The notes under the pieces: model-generated
Told to the model about the DNA's origin: nothing
What the model saw: only the letters and a program-made list of their open reading frames with translations
Databases searched by the model: none
Part shown: positions 21,101 through 36,100 of the stretch, piece by piece
How the letters are laid out: each line of letters begins with the position of its first letter
How positions within the stretch are numbered: the first letter of the stretch is position 1
Assembly: GCA_033964015.1 (NCBI GenBank)
Contig: CM066915.1
Location: 8,729,575 to 8,793,574 of the forward strand
DNA from: Scolanthus callimorphus
Lineage: Eukaryota; Cnidaria; Anthozoa; Actiniaria; Edwardsiidae
Length of the DNA stretch: 64,000 nucleotides
Direction of reading: 5' to 3'
Made by a program: the position numbers and the translations under genes

Positions 21101-24100
21101 CTGGTGGTATGTTGGAGCAACTTTTCCCAATCATCAGCAAATATTGCTGTTTGGACTTCAACCCATGGAGCAAGACCTAAGAGATAAGCAAACTATGTAT
21201 GATTAGTGGAAGGGTGTCTGCACCTTCTTTCATCACCAATTCTTGGGTGTCACGTGACCAAACTAAAACTCCCTAAATATGCCTTTATTCCACGACAATA
21301 AACAAAATAAGGACAGAACCCTTTAGATATTGTCACATACTTGTGGTTATGCGAGTTTCAGGTCAACCAAGTAAATATTTGTCGAGTTCTGGGAAATACA
21401 ATTTTAGTAAGAAATGAGAACTTTGCGATTCGATGCCTTATTCATTTCTCTTATGACATCTTTCAAAAACATCTAATTCACACACAAATAGTATGGACTA
21501 ACAGAAGAAGGTCAAGCGCTCTTTTTGACCAAATTTCAAGGAGATATGTTATTTTCTGAATGAAATATGAGTAACGTAATACGCGTCAAGATTACAGCAA
21601 AATGTATGGAGCCGCCATCTTAAGGGACAGCAAGATGGCGGCCAAATCAGGAAGCCCCTCAAAAGCGCACAATAATAATAGGAATAACATTGAATGACAT
21701 TTGTAGTTATTCTATTTAACAATTAGACCTCAAGGCCGAATGTGCTATGATGAATAGACCATGAGGCCGAAGGCCGAATGGTCTATTGATATCATAGCAC
21801 ATGAGGACGAGAGGTCTAATTGTTTTAGTATAAACCAACTAGTTGGTCGGGTTTGGCAATGAATGCCATTATTTTATGTTGAAAAAATCAAGTTTTCTTG
21901 CAAAGAAAGGTGGTGGTTTTGCCAGGCACGGTCTATCACTAATAGACCATTAGTAGCTCAGCCAATCAGAATGCAGGATTTGTAATAGACCATTAGTTGG
22001 TTTATACTAAAATCATATATTCTCTACTAGTTTTCAAATTAGACCATGACCTCCTGTTAAAGTTCCCAATCGACTCTTTGAAATTCGTGACCTGGTGTTG
22101 CGTGACATGAATTACCTTCGGTGATATTTTTGTGTTTAAGTAATGAAACGATATATATTTGGAATAATTAAGCGCTATTTTAGCTTAGATTTTCCCTTCG
22201 CATTAACAGAAGAAAGCTACAACTACGATCAATATGTTATAGATGTGCTTTTGATACAAAATATCAATATCTATATATCGGGATATTGTCAAAACAAGCC
22301 GGCGACCGCCGGAGCTCCGTTGGGTTTGCTGAATGTGAGAGTTTTCTATTGAGTGAGCCAGAACGCACATAGGAGTCCAGTTACACAGAGTTTGATGAAA
22401 GTAGAATGACGAAGAGAAGCCATCTCCCATATTATCACCGTGTGGATTCCTCACAGTCTTTGGCCCTCTCTTGGGCTGCCCCAGGGGGTGGGGATTTCCT
22501 GCTATTTAGCCCATAAAACATGTCCCCACATGGTGGGGAATTTGGAAGTTTTAGTACCAATTTCAGTCTAATGCCCCCACATATCCCGGGGTGGGGGGTC
22601 TCGGGGTTTACTTTGACTGGTGCATTACCGCTTTGCCTTGTAGATTTTCCGTAAAATTTGAGTTTCAAACCACCCACGCGTTTCCAGTAATTAAAGGGAG
22701 AGAGCACTAATAGGTAAAAAAGTCTCTAGAAGAATTTAAAATAAGGTATTTGAAGTAAACATGTGAGACAAACTCCGGTTCGATAGCGCATGCGTTGACC
22801 GCGGTGTGACGTAAAGGGTGTGACGTAAATCTATTGCTACGGACATCGGCAGCCCTGACTTGAATGCGATGGCAATAGTGGGAATACCACAGGTATCCCA
22901 CTAAAAAAGTATATCATCGTTCAAATTTGAAATGAAAAAAAAAACATTTCTTGAGCTGTACGCATTATCTGATTGAATTTAATCATCATGTTTGATTAAT
23001 TAGATAATGACTTTCTTGAATACAATTTATAAAATTAATAGTTAATAAAAACAAAAGTATTTAAGCCATAAGTTGATTTGTTAGTTACTCCTGCTTTGGA
23101 TGTTAGATTATTGGGGTCCAGTTTAACAAGTTCTGCTTTCTTTGGACCTCAGTTCACTCATTGTAAACAAAAACGTGACAGATACGTTGTTAAATTATAA
23201 CAATGAGTGGAAATAAAAGATTATTATTATTATTATTATATTTTATTGCGCTATTCGCATTGGTAACCGAGCCTTCTGGTGACATTTTTGCCTGCGAACT
23301 AGAAAACCTTTCTCCTTCCACAAATTAAGGAATTTTGCAATTTTTTCGATATCACATCCAATATACGGAGACTTTCCAAAATGTCACGTATGGATTTCGC
23401 AAACTAACGAAAAATACAAATGTTATTGCCAAAAACAGAGTTCGAGAGAGACTTTTTTGTCGCTATTTCCCAAGAGAAAATGATATAAGAGAATCCATCG
23501 CGCGTATTCATGTCCAGGCCTATGAAAGTCGACAATAAGAATCTATTTTTAGAAACCGGAAGTTGGCAGTTCTCACTGAGTGCTGTCACGGTGTCACGCA
23601 TCGCCTTCAACAATTTGCCGCCTTGTGGGCGCTGCCCCTCCGATTTTTCATTGATAATGCAGTTCTTGGCATCGCTTAGCCATTTAGTCCTTTACCGAGT
23701 TCTTTGGCTATTGTTTTTCTGGTTTTTGTCCTGACTAAATGCATTCATTCAAAGGAAAAGTAACTGCTCACAGAAGCACTTTGCTGAGTTAGAAAAAAGA
23801 AGTTCTAGAACTGTGCTTTTCTGTGGTTTTGTCGGTTTGTGTTGCCTGAAATATCTCCATCTATAGATGGACACTTCTACAGTGTTTCACCAAACTTTGG
23901 AAAGAAAAACGGAAGACTGTTGGAGCTATGACTTCTTCAAGAGGCAAGAGGACACCAGAAGAATACAGAACAGAAGAAGTCATAGATCTATCAACTTTAC
24001 GAGGCTGAACACCTACTCGACCGTTGCCGTTGTTCTCAAGCACGAGAAACTGATGGGAAGAGCTCACCTTATTCCTCAAGAGAACTTCCTTGGAATAAGC

Positions 24101-27100
24101 TTAACTTCTTCTAGTCTTTTAATGATAAACATTCTGCAGTGGATACGGATTCCAGAAGAGCAAGTAAGCGTTTTCGTGTGTTGTCTTCTTTCTCCCTTTC
24201 TGTCAGTTCTAAGTAAGTTATTTCTTTGACGTTTGTTCGGCAGCGCCCTTTTTGAAGCTACTTCACATCACTGAAGTTCAATTTGATTATTGCGGTCGAA
24301 GACCGCATACTAATCTGATCAGGGTCGCATCCCGTGATTCGCGAGTAGTCCCGCGTGGCTTTGGTTGGATTCCAGCTTGATTCAGAGATTTTGGACTGAC
24401 TATGTGATTTTGCCTCGTATTCATGTCAAGAGCGGCCGAGGTGGAATGGTAATAAAACTGCCTCGATCTCACGAACGGAGGTGGAATGGTAATGAAACTA
24501 GCCTCGATCTAATACGGACAGGGAGAGGTATGGTAACTAGCGCATGTCACACGAAAAGAAACGACGGCTACAATATTGCAGGCTCAACCAACAGTGTTCC
24601 ATTTCGTTGTAAACACGAAACCCACCGGGTTTTACGGAGAATTTAGCCTAACGGACCGGGTTTTCCGCGATAAAATCACCCAGTACCGCCTGCAAGCAGG
24701 CTACGGAGAATTTTGCAGTCGATCGCGACGCAGATACGACGAATAGAAGAAAGCGAACTTCATATCACAGTTTTTATTCGGCAAGATGGGCAGAAATTAC
24801 CCGGTTTAATGGGGCCTTTGGAACTCGCTGCAATTCCCAGTTTAGTTGTTTGGCTGTTGGCCTTTTGGTCTCGCTACAATTAATCCGTTACTTGAAAAGC
24901 TACCCTCCATCACTCTCCAGTCCAGGTATTCCGACACTCGATGTTATATTGAAATAAAACAGGTCTAGTTGTAACAGCATTTGCACCAGTTATAGGCTCT
25001 GGGCTTGCCCGTGAAATCTCTGTACATTTCGTCTTCAGTCATGATACACTCGCTTCGACCGCAATTTAGTGATCTATGATTATTCTAGTATAGTTTTAGA
25101 CCTATCAAATTTCTGTGAATTACCTTCCCTTTTATGTGCTTATTATCTTCATTTTTGTTAAAATAAAATCAAAGCGGGGCGCAAGATCTTCGTTTTCCGC
25201 TTGATCATTCTGTTTCCAAGGCGAAAGTTGAATAGACAAAAACATTTTCATTTGATTGAAAAATAAATCATTTCTCCTTCTTTTAAATGAGCTAGGGCTC
25301 GAAACATATTCTGCATTCACAAAACATGACTTCTACTTCTAGTTATGTTATAAGAATTGTGCTTGAAAAGCCTAAATAATAATAAAAATAGCCGCTTGTT
25401 ATAGTTGAAGTTGTCTTTTTATCGACTTTGCCGTTTGATTTTACTTGAGATCAGTTTTGTTTTGAGCTGTGGAAAACTTGGTTGGTTTCGGAAAAACTGC
25501 AACCAGCTTTTGTAAGCTATGATTTGTACCACAATAATAAATAAGCCTATCAAATGTTACATTAGAAGATGGTTTTGTATGTCAAGATTAGCTCTTTCAT
25601 TGTATTTTGGAACAGGTGGAGATTCGGTACTTGGTATGCGCTTGGGTCGCTGGTCACCGAACAAATCGCTGGCTCGTAAAACGAGAAACCGCTGAAATGT
25701 TTTTCGTTTGCGGGCGACGAAATGACGCGAACGCTGTCCGCTTTCGCGGGATGTTTCTCCTCGTACTTTATATCCAGCAGTAGGGAAACAGTGCACCTAA
25801 TTCGGAGTGTGCGCCGCGTTGTCAGGTTTATGAAGATTTCAATCGCCAGAAGAGATAAACACACTATCTTGTTATTTATAAGTTTTTAATTACAAACTCT
25901 TAAAACGAAGGATAAATACAACGAGCCCAATTATTATGAGATTAGATAAGTTTGAAATTTCGTTATCGCGCAAATTATTATATGCAATTTAGCTTCCTGG
26001 AAAGAAAAAGCTAAAATTCAAGTCGACCATCCAAAGAGCCATCTACGGCAAGTAACTTCATTAGAGAAGGAGACTGGAGGACAGAAGACAGCTGTAAAGT
26101 AGAAAAAATATATTTATAAATACTGTTTCATTATTTTGTCTGCAGCATAAAGATACACACAAACAAACATAAGAATCTAAATTATTTTTGTGATAAAATG
26201 TGGTCAGCTAAAGAGGAGGAAAGAACTAGGATATTGAATACAAATTGTAAACAAAATGTGCAGCCAGATTTGCGGGTTTACCCCCGTGTAAGAACCATTC
26301 CCAGAGGACATCATTGTTGTGTTCAGTTATTTCATCGTGTGATTCGTTCTAGTAAACAAAAGAGGCTTTGTGACGCAACTCCTGAACAATACACAGTCCG
26401 TGTAGCCAGATTGGCAGAGATCATGGTCAAAAAATATGCAAATTAACTTTGACAGAAGCATAAGAAATTAGTACAATCATCACTTTTATTCGCAAAAGGC
26501 AAATTTTGACACAATTAATAGCGCTTAGAACCAATTCTAGAATATATGTGTTTTGTAATCATGGACAATTTAGACCGGTTCAAATACTGGTTTCTGAACA
26601 GCAACTGAAATAATTGTTATAGAGTTGCTATAATTGTACGTGCTTATAAGAAGTAAATCTACAATTTCACCGAATGACTGATTGTCCCGATCGTAGTTTG
26701 TCAAGAGACTGCCAACATAGTTAAACTAAAAAAAATATTTACTGCGCCATCACAGAAACATATGACACTGAAACCACTAATGTCCCAACTACAACCTGTT
26801 CGTCGCTAACTGACCCAAAGCTATTCCATACAAAAGTTGGGGGCAAAGGCGATTTTTTCTGAATTTGGTTTAGAGGTAACGTGAGAAATAGAGACTTGAA
26901 CTATACATTTCTGTTTTTAAATCACCGGTTCAGCCCTTGGTACCATGATCTGCGAGCTATGCATTCATGGTTTAATTTGTTAGGTGAACGATTTGAGCAA
27001 ATTTAAAACTAAATGCCTCGGCAATGACCGACTCCGAATGGACAACAATGCAGTTTAAAAAGACAAATGAAGCAAATTAACTCACCTTTTCGCTTTTATG

Positions 27101-30100
27101 TATTTGTAGTTTACGTCGATGTCAAGAAACAATCTCTCAATGGTGCTGTTATAACAAAACAATGGCCGCCATGTTTGCTACGAAGGACTCCTTCTCTGGC
27201 CATACTGAGAAGGACGAGAAGCGTATTTTCGACCATGTAGCCGCTATTTGAAGCATCCTAAGCATCGACCGGCCTTTTGAATGACAATAGGATAATGCCG
27301 AGGAATATTTTAAGCATCTTCAACCACATTTACGCAGAAATAATCCAGAGAAATCGATGGGACAAACCGAAACGTAACGCTCCACTCTGACCAGATTCCA
27401 TTCCCTTTGGCTTTCTAGCGCACGCGTAGAACTTATCTCCACCTGTTGTATTTTGGCACAAAAAATCCTCTCTGAAAAATTTTTCCGCGCTGGCCTTGAG
27501 TGACGCATCACGTCATGATTCGTGACCGGAAGTGGCTCGAAATCTATTTTTAGAATCTTATTGTCGACTTTCATAGGGCACGGGGATATGTTCTCTTATA
27601 TCATTTTCTCTTGTATTTCCTTATTTTTTATCTGATTTTTATCTGATCTTAAAAAGCATAGTGAGTCTGTGGGCATGGCGGTAGTTCAAGGAGGATTGGA
27701 ACCTCCCAGAATACCCCTACGCGCCCAATTTATTCACTTAACACCAGTCATGCGTTACTTAAATCGAGTGTTTCGCGGCAAAACTAGGTCACTTTTGGAG
27801 AGCTTTTTTCGTCATATCTAGGCACTTATATGCATATACTTTGGTATCTACGCATTCTTTAACTTGTATTTTACCTATGTTTTGCAAAAAAAAAACAGCA
27901 GTTGTTCTAATATTAGGCATAATAGCAGATGGAAAATCGCATCAAATGTTTTAGAAAAATGAGATAGAGTTAAAACTCCGGGTGATGCGTGACACTTGTA
28001 AAGAGATGGTATAAAATCGAATCAATAAATTGAAAAAGTGTCAGTATAATTTAATACAAACGTTTCGGGCATGGCCCTTCATCAGTGTATCAAAAGGCGG
28101 TATTCGCCATGCTAAAATCCTAACGGAAAAGCATTTAGATGTCCACAAGTCCACAAGGGCTAAGAGTTCCCAAGTTAAAGATAAGTTCCATCTCCTGGTG
28201 TTTGCGATGGTAGTTGTCCCCGTGGCTTAAACGGAGGCCGCATACCCTAAGATTGTCAATAGAGTGCGATGCAGAGTTAAAATGTTCGGCCACGGGGAAA
28301 CCAGGAGATTTGTTCTTGATACTGCGAAGGTGCTCTCCAACTCGTTCGCGTAAAGAACGACCGGTTTCACCAATGTACAGAGAAGTACAACGGGTGCAGC
28401 TGATGCAATACACCACATTTTCAGACCGACAGGTGAAGCGATTGTTGATGGTGTATCTGCTTTTGGGACCCTGTATGATAGTCTGAGAAGTGGTGTGTTT
28501 GCACGTCTGACAGCGTGGGCGGTTACACGGGAACGTTCCGGCATCCGATGATGTTGACGAACCGACACTAGAGTGCACGAGGATATCCCTGAGATTCTTG
28601 TCGCGATTCTTGTCGGATATAAGTGGCGACTCAGGGAAAATCCTGCGTGTGTCTGGATCAGTGGTTAAGATGTTAAAGTTCTTCATGAGTATCTGTTTGG
28701 TAATGGCGTTAAAGTTGTTGTAAGTAAGTACCAACGGAACGCGGTCTGTGCTGTCCTCATGCCGGGATGCCGTAAGGGCGTCTTGACGTGTAACTGTTAA
28801 AACTCTGTTAAGGTCATTCTCGAATTGTGCAGCTGGATAACCACGAGCTGCGAAGAAATGTTGCATCTCTCTAGACTTGACGAGGAAGTCGTTATCATCT
28901 GAACAGAGACGGCGGAGACGGAGAAACTGGCTGTATGGGATAGCCCGTTTACAATGGCCGGGGTGGTGTGACGTAAAGTCGAGGTAGTTGTGTGTGTCAG
29001 TCTCTTTGTAGTATATTGATGTCTGAATGCTGTGATTGGATATTCGCAACTGGATGTCGAGAAAAAGCAGTCCGAGTTCACTGATGGTAGAAGTAAACTC
29101 CAGGGCAGGATGGAAATTGGAGACGTACTCTATAAATCCTTCAAGATCACGACGATCACACTGCGCAGCACCCACTACGTCATCAATATAACGCTTCTGA
29201 AGTTGAGGGAAAAAGCCGGTGAACTGCGTGCGGATTTGCTCTTCTACATATCCAACGAAGAGACATGCATAGTTAGGGCCCATTTTACTGCCCATAGCAA
29301 CACCACCAATTTGTCGATAGTTGTCACCGTTAAACTTGAAGGCATTGAGGGTGAGAACCAGTTCGGCGAGACGAGTAAGGGTGGCCGTGGGAGGTTCCCG
29401 CACCGTGCGTTTGTCCAGGAAGTGGGCGAGCGCCTGTAGTCCGCTGTTGTTGGGGATGCCGCTGTACAAAGACGTAACGTCCATAGTGAACAGGAAACAT
29501 GGCTTGGAACTGGTTTCATCGAAGCGGAATTCATTGAAGATGTTTAAGGCGTGGTTGTGTCTTTAACATAAGTTGGCGGGTTTCTCACGAACGGGGCCAT
29601 TATCTCATCAAGGTATGCTGCGATGTTTTCCGTCGGACAGCTGCAAGCAGACACTATAGGACGTCCGGGGTTGTTGTCTTTATGAATCTTGGGCAGCATA
29701 TAGAAACGCGAGGTACGGGGCGTTGTGACTATAAGGTGCTTAGCCGTGGGTGGTAAGGCACAAGTAGCGATCATGTTCTTGATTTTATCTTTGACAACCT
29801 TCTAATGCTCTCTTGTTGGATCAGAGTCGAGTCGTTCGTAAAAACGATAGTCAGATAGTTGCCGGTTAGCTTCTTGGATGTAGAGTTCGCGTTGCCAAAC
29901 CACAACTGCGCCTCCCTTGTTCGCTGGTTTGATAAGGATGTCCTGCCGTTGTCGTAAAGACCGTAAAGCTTGCTTCTCTTCAGAAGAGAGATTCGAGGTG
30001 GTGATGCGTCTCTTGAAATTCAAAGAATTGATGCTGCGACGACAACGACAAGGGCAGTAAAACGTCCATCCTTAGGTGTCCATGTAGAGGTCTTCTTCTC

Positions 30101-33100
30101 AAATTTAGCGAAAGGATCGTCATCCTGTTCTTGTACATCTTCCTGGTCATGAAAATGAGCATTGAGACGGAGACGGCGAAAAAAACTTCTCCCTATCAGA
30201 TTTAACCTCGTATTCATCAACCTTGTTATTTTCAGGGACAAACGTGAGACCTTTGCTGAGGACGGTATCTTCAGCATCAGAAAGCGGCAAATCTGCGGGA
30301 ATAGTAACAACAGTTCTTATCGCTGATACAACAGCAAAAGTTACGAGTCGAGACGATTATTCTTGTGCTCTATTACACAACTGCGGCCTTTGTACTTGGT
30401 CACGCGTTCAACCCCTTAGTTATAAATGTACACAGCCTTCTTATGATTGGATACATTAGAGATTTTGGCATGTATATTGTAATATAAGGGTCACACAAGG
30501 CTAAGGAGTCAAATGTACTCTAATGTACTCAGGTTTCGATGAATGCGACCCGTTCAAACATCGAGCATAAATTGGCGTGAGTTGTCGATCATCTAACCAT
30601 TTCCAGGCACTCTATTCATAATATGGCAATGGGGATCTTTTCCATCTAGATCTAATTCCCTATCCCTGCTTGAGTTAGAAATAGGCTGGATATTACTATA
30701 TGTTACTTCAAGACCATGAAATACCAAGGTTTTTGTGTTTTAATGGAAAATTGAGCCATCGCTATTATCCTTGTGACGAGCCAGTGCGACAAGACGATTA
30801 ATCTTCGAATCAGCTGAAGCTAGTGCCATATTATTCTTTTATTCGATATCATGGGAACTCAATGCTGTGAAATTGTTCTTCAAAATTCATACAACACAGT
30901 ACATTGGAAAGTACTCAGATGAACTCATGATTTCCTGGATTACAAACTCATAGACGTGAGCGCAAATCTCAGCGCGAAACGGACGTGCTGGCGTGTGTTC
31001 TAGTCACGGACAAGATTGCTTGCTCTGTAGCATGTTAACAAATAATACGGATACAATGAGGAGGTTTCACTTTGTCCAAAACCAGTAATTATTGTAGAAG
31101 TAGGCACTCTTATCCTAAACCTCGTATTAGTAGCGGGTAATACATTATTACTTTGCATAAAAATATATATGAAGTCACTCGCTGTAGCGGCTTTATTATC
31201 TCGACAGGCGACACTCGTGCTGACTTAGAAACCGAAATACGGATGGAGCCTTCTGGTCCAAAAAGTCTTACAAATTTATACTAATGAAATCACGAAATTG
31301 AAGTATATTTATTGCACGCGCGATCGTCAGGAGTCCATGTATTTCGGAGCGATCACTTCGTGTTGTTGTCTCGACGGAAGCAAGTGAGAAATGACACTGA
31401 AACATCAAGGACGCCGCTTAATAATATAAACCATACTGATGCATTCTGGGAAGGCATTCCAATCCTCCTTGGCGGTAGTTGAAATGTAAACATCACAAAA
31501 ATGCGTTTTTTTGCAAGTATATGGGGAACGAGAAGCATTTTTCTTTAGCAATGACGTCACGTGATGACGTCATTGAAACACATTTTCCCATCTTACCCAA
31601 TATTAATTTCTTTTGCAAAGAGGAAGGGGGATAAGAAGGGGGGACAAGAAGGCTTGAAAAACAAAACACATACATGCAGGTGGCATGACTGGTGGTTGGG
31701 GTCCCTGTGGTTTTTCAATTGCAGTCCTCCACCATCCCCTCTTGTAGTGTCTCATGACTCTTCCCTGTTCATTTCTCAACATCCGATCCCGCCCAGCCCT
31801 GCTGACAGCAGTCATTATGACTTCTTGTACCCCAATCTGTTGAAGAGAACTGCATTCAAGGTACACCATACCAAGCCGTTTTGCCAGGGCTTTGGCCTCC
31901 TCATACCTTACTACTTCCTGGCTGTTCCTGTGAATAGAAAGTGAATATGTAATTAATAAAATAGCCATACCATGCAATCACCACCATCAGCCCCTCCCTC
32001 TTTGTAGGCAGTTCGGTGGGGGGGGGGGGGAATTCCTATATGTCATCGGGCGGGGGTGCTTGTTCTATCTTTTAGGGGTTGAAATTCGGGTCCCAGGTAT
32101 CTTTTAGGGTATAAGACGAAAGAAAGGCCAATTTTCCCAGAAAATGGTATCTTCGAATGCAAGACACTAGTGCTGGTACTCGGTAGACTGTCTTCCCAGC
32201 CATTGTTTCTTGCGTGATCGTGGCTGGAATTTGAGAGCCATGTTGAAAATGGTATCTTTTAGGGGTTAAACTTCTGGTTGACCACTCTTTGATTGGTATC
32301 TTTTAGGGTTGAAATTCTATTTTCCCGATGAGCACCCCTGCCCGACGACATATGGGAGTCCCCCCCCTCCCCCGGGAGGCAGCTCACCTAATTCAATAAA
32401 GGTTGCATTGGATTTGGTTGTTGAAGCAATGGAGCAAAAATGTGATTCTATGAGTGACCACATACCATCATTTTGGCACTCAATGTCCACTGACCAATTT
32501 GAGGCTACAAAATCATTGAATTTTTGTTTATAGCAGGAATGAAAGAGTTGTCCAAATAAAAAAAGTACATATTTTCTGTAAGTCTCACATCTGGTCTGCC
32601 TGTGGTTTTTGTGTGGTCCCAGAAAATATTCATCCCCCTCCCTCCCTCCCACGAGGGGTGTTGAAAGGTACACTATTTGCATGGAAAAAATCAGGTGAAT
32701 TTTCTGGAAACAGACAGTCTTTCATGGTCTTTGCAAGGCATGACTCACAGGAAAGGAAAAACAATATAGTTAAGAATAGTTAAGTACAATATGAGAATTA
32801 CAATCCAGCTCGCTCATTAAGGTCCTCAGATCAACTGCTTTTGAACGTTCCTCCTGCCAGAACTAAAACATACGGAGACAGATCTTTCTCTGTTTATTCC
32901 AGCAGACTCTGGAACACACTACCTCTCCAAATTAAACAATCTGAGACTTTGGGAATTTTCAAATCCAAACTTAAAACTTACCTTTTTCGGAATATATATA
33001 CGTAATACTAATGAGTTGGAATCCTGGCTACACAAATAACTTGTAGTTTTATTATCTTTTATGTTTTATTTTTTAGAGTTTTTATCTTTTATAAATTTTA

Positions 33101-36100
33101 GAATATTTTTATTTAATTAAATACATTAATACATTTAATTAAATAATTAAATACACTAGAGTAAAAAAGTTCCAAAAGTCTTAGGCCAACCGAAAGCCCA
33201 GCCACGCGGATCAAAAATTGATTCACAGGAGTTTTGTCAGAAAAGTTGAATAAGTTTGAATGAAAAAATTTGACAAAAACTTCCAACGCATAACTGTAAA
33301 AAACTTTATTGAACGTTTCGGCTATTCAGCCTTCTTCAGCTAAAATCAAAATTTGTAAAAATTTAAAAACTAATACATGGTTCGGCTAAACTGGCAAACA
33401 ATATTTAAACCTGGCCACCTATATACAAGACTCTGCGCTAAAAATTACATCACCTTAATGCCATATTACGGAGGCCCTTTTTGTCCAAAAAATTATAAAG
33501 ACAAAAGTTCAGATGCAAATTTTCTATGTAGAGCTAATTAGTGTATTTAATTCTGTTTTTTGATCTGAACTCCTGTCTTTTATTCAATCCATGGGGTTGC
33601 AAAGTAAATAGCTGCGCGCTCCAATAGGCTTCTCTAGTCAAAAGAATGCTGTTTATCTTAGCTTCGTCGGCCTGTGCAGTGACCCGTTCAATGCACATGA
33701 ATGAAAAATTAGAAATTGAATGCTCCGGTTTGTTGCCATGGATGGCAACTTCGCACGTTTTTCTTTTCGTTTTCATGTGCGATTTATGATTACGAAAACG
33801 TGTTTTGAAAGGCGTGGTTGTGGAGCCGACATATTGCAGCTTGCATTTCGTGCAAGAAACGAGATAAATAACGTTCTTAGAATCGCAGGACAAATCTTGT
33901 CTTACGTAATACGTTTTGCCAGTGGCAAAACTGGAGAATGAATTAGATTCTACTAAAAAATTCTTTCAAAGGTCGCATCGGGATTTTTGGCACTTAAAAC
34001 AACCTGAACGGGACTCCTGTGGCATGTGATCACTGGAAGGCGCGCTGACCTTCAGGCGCGAAGGCGCAAGCAATTCTTTCAAATTCTTGGGCCTTCGAAA
34101 TGCCGGAATGATCGATTTCTCCGGAAAAATATCTTTCATAACCGGATTCGACCGGTAAAGAATATTAACATTGCTGCGCAAAATATTGCCAACATCAGGC
34201 AGGTTTGGATATATATATATATATATATATATTTTCCACATATAATGTACATTCAAAGCATGTAAAACACTGAAATGTAAAGCATTGAAACTATGGTGTA
34301 ATGCTATATCTATTATTATTATTATTATTATAAAATACTTCCAAATATAGTAAGGGATTTCCTAATAAGATATTTCACAATGGTGGTAAATTGACAGCTT
34401 TAGCCGAATTTTTCTGTATATGAATCTGCATTTTTACAACTGAAAAGAACTGGATAAATAAAGACCCAATAGCCTGAGTTCCAAAATCATGGAGCAATCA
34501 TGTGTCGTGTTATGCGGGGGTTTAATCTTTCATGACCATTTGCCGACCCAGCATTGCTCTCAAACCTATTTAATTCCAAAAAAAGATAACAAAAATTGTT
34601 TCACTCTCTTATGGTTTCACTATGAGACTCATGGTTTGAGGCATGATCTCAAGGTCTCACAGTTTGCCTTGAAAATCTCACGGTTTTTTTAAATTTTCTT
34701 TCATTAGAGAAAAATATGATTTGAGCCATTGATTTGTGCAATCCAAATTGAAACCAGCTGTAAAAACAGTGTACAAGTGGATTTCTTTTAAAGGTATAAA
34801 TAAAAGACTTGTTTGCTGAAGATGGCACCCTTTTATTTCAGAGTACAGATACTAACTTTGATTTTCTAGATTTATTTTTCCTAAAACGTATTTATGAGGC
34901 GTTACCTTCTCCGTGGAAATCGTTGTTAAAACAATCTGTCTCATGCATTGCCACACTGACTTTGCCATTTCAACGTGATGAGTATGTACTGGATTTCGAC
35001 ACAACTTCTATTTTACTTTTTAAGGCATCCTCACGTACTTTCTATAATCGTTTACTGTCCTTTAAGACTGTGTCGCCTACTGCGCAAGCCCACTACAATG
35101 CTTATTTTTCTCCCACCACTATTGAATGGAAAATCGTGTATTTAATTCCTTACGTTTGCTCAATTGAGACAAAAATCCGGGAGTTCCAGTTCAAGTTTTT
35201 GCATCGCATCATCTACACAAACTCAAAATTATACAAAATTGGCAAAGTGCACTCTCCTCTCTGCTCTTTTTGTGCGAAAAATATTGAAACGATGTAACAC
35301 CTTTTTTGGTCCTGCTCAGTCGTTCAATCCTTTTGGTTTAGCGTGCAGGTCAATTCTTTCAAAACTCGAAATATCCAAAGAACCCCTCAATTAAGAAATT
35401 GATATGGCTCTGGGGTTATACAAGTCTTTCAAAAGCTTTATTTTGCTGAACCATTTAATAATTCTTGCAAAAATATCACATTTTTTTCTTGTAAAATACG
35501 TGATCAACCACCTACGCTCACAAACTTTAAAAACATATTAAAATATGTACATGAAATTGAACTTCGCCTTTCTAGAGAAAAGGGTAACTCAGTTTTTCAC
35601 TTTCAAAAATGGGATCCTCTTTCAATATTCTCAGTCCATTAACCCAATCTGAGTCCTAAATGCTCTTCCCTACAAGCGCCAAGGTTATGTTGGTGTGGAG
35701 GCGTCTGTGTATTGTAGTGTTTGTTTTTGTTGTATTGTGTGTTTTGTATTTTAGTGTATGGTGTTATCGAGAGAGTATGGGTGGGGTGCCTCTGTGGAAA
35801 AAAAGGTGGCGGGGTTGGGGGGGGGGGGGGGGGGGGGGGGTACGGGGGGGGGGGGGGGGGGGGGGGGTTGAGGGAAGAAGCAACATACTGTCTATCCTGT
35901 AAAAACGTATATACCCTTTCCGGGATACGTTGTCACCCAAAAAGCATATAAGCTTGGTGCGCCAGGGAGTATGGGTAAAGATTTATTTAAATTTTTGTAA
36001 AATATTAGAAACAAACATGCTTGGAAATGTGTTGAAATTTAATCATTTTAACCTGTGGTTGCGACAACTGTCTGAATTTAGATCAAACAGCAGCAGTTTA

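Larger units (their letters stand above)
28030..30320 (-). mobile_element. PLE-B: near full-length Penelope-like element in RhoBTB intron 2
   Basis: Inserted in the same orientation as RhoBTB. The coding block (30310-28135) is followed by a short 3' region with a hammerhead-like motif (28053-28091). Sequence beyond 30320 is not assigned. It is distinct in sequence from PLE-A and PLE-C. Confidence 0.85.
33300..34215 (-). mobile_element. PLE-C: 5'-truncated Penelope-like element
   Basis: Keeps only the RT-endonuclease linker, the GIY-YIG domain and the 3' region with a degenerate hammerhead motif. The 5' side ends at an (AT)n microsatellite (34207-34232). Confidence 0.82.

Noticed and set aside
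28227..28568. Long open frames antisense to or overlapping the PLE-B coding block (also 29032-29439 and 29244-29534)
   Set aside because: They are shadows of the real PLE-B frame with no domain of their own.
32317..32682. 121-codon minus-strand frame as an extra RhoBTB exon
   Set aside because: Exon 1 joins exon 2 in perfect phase without it, and the frame contains low-complexity glycine and repeat ends.
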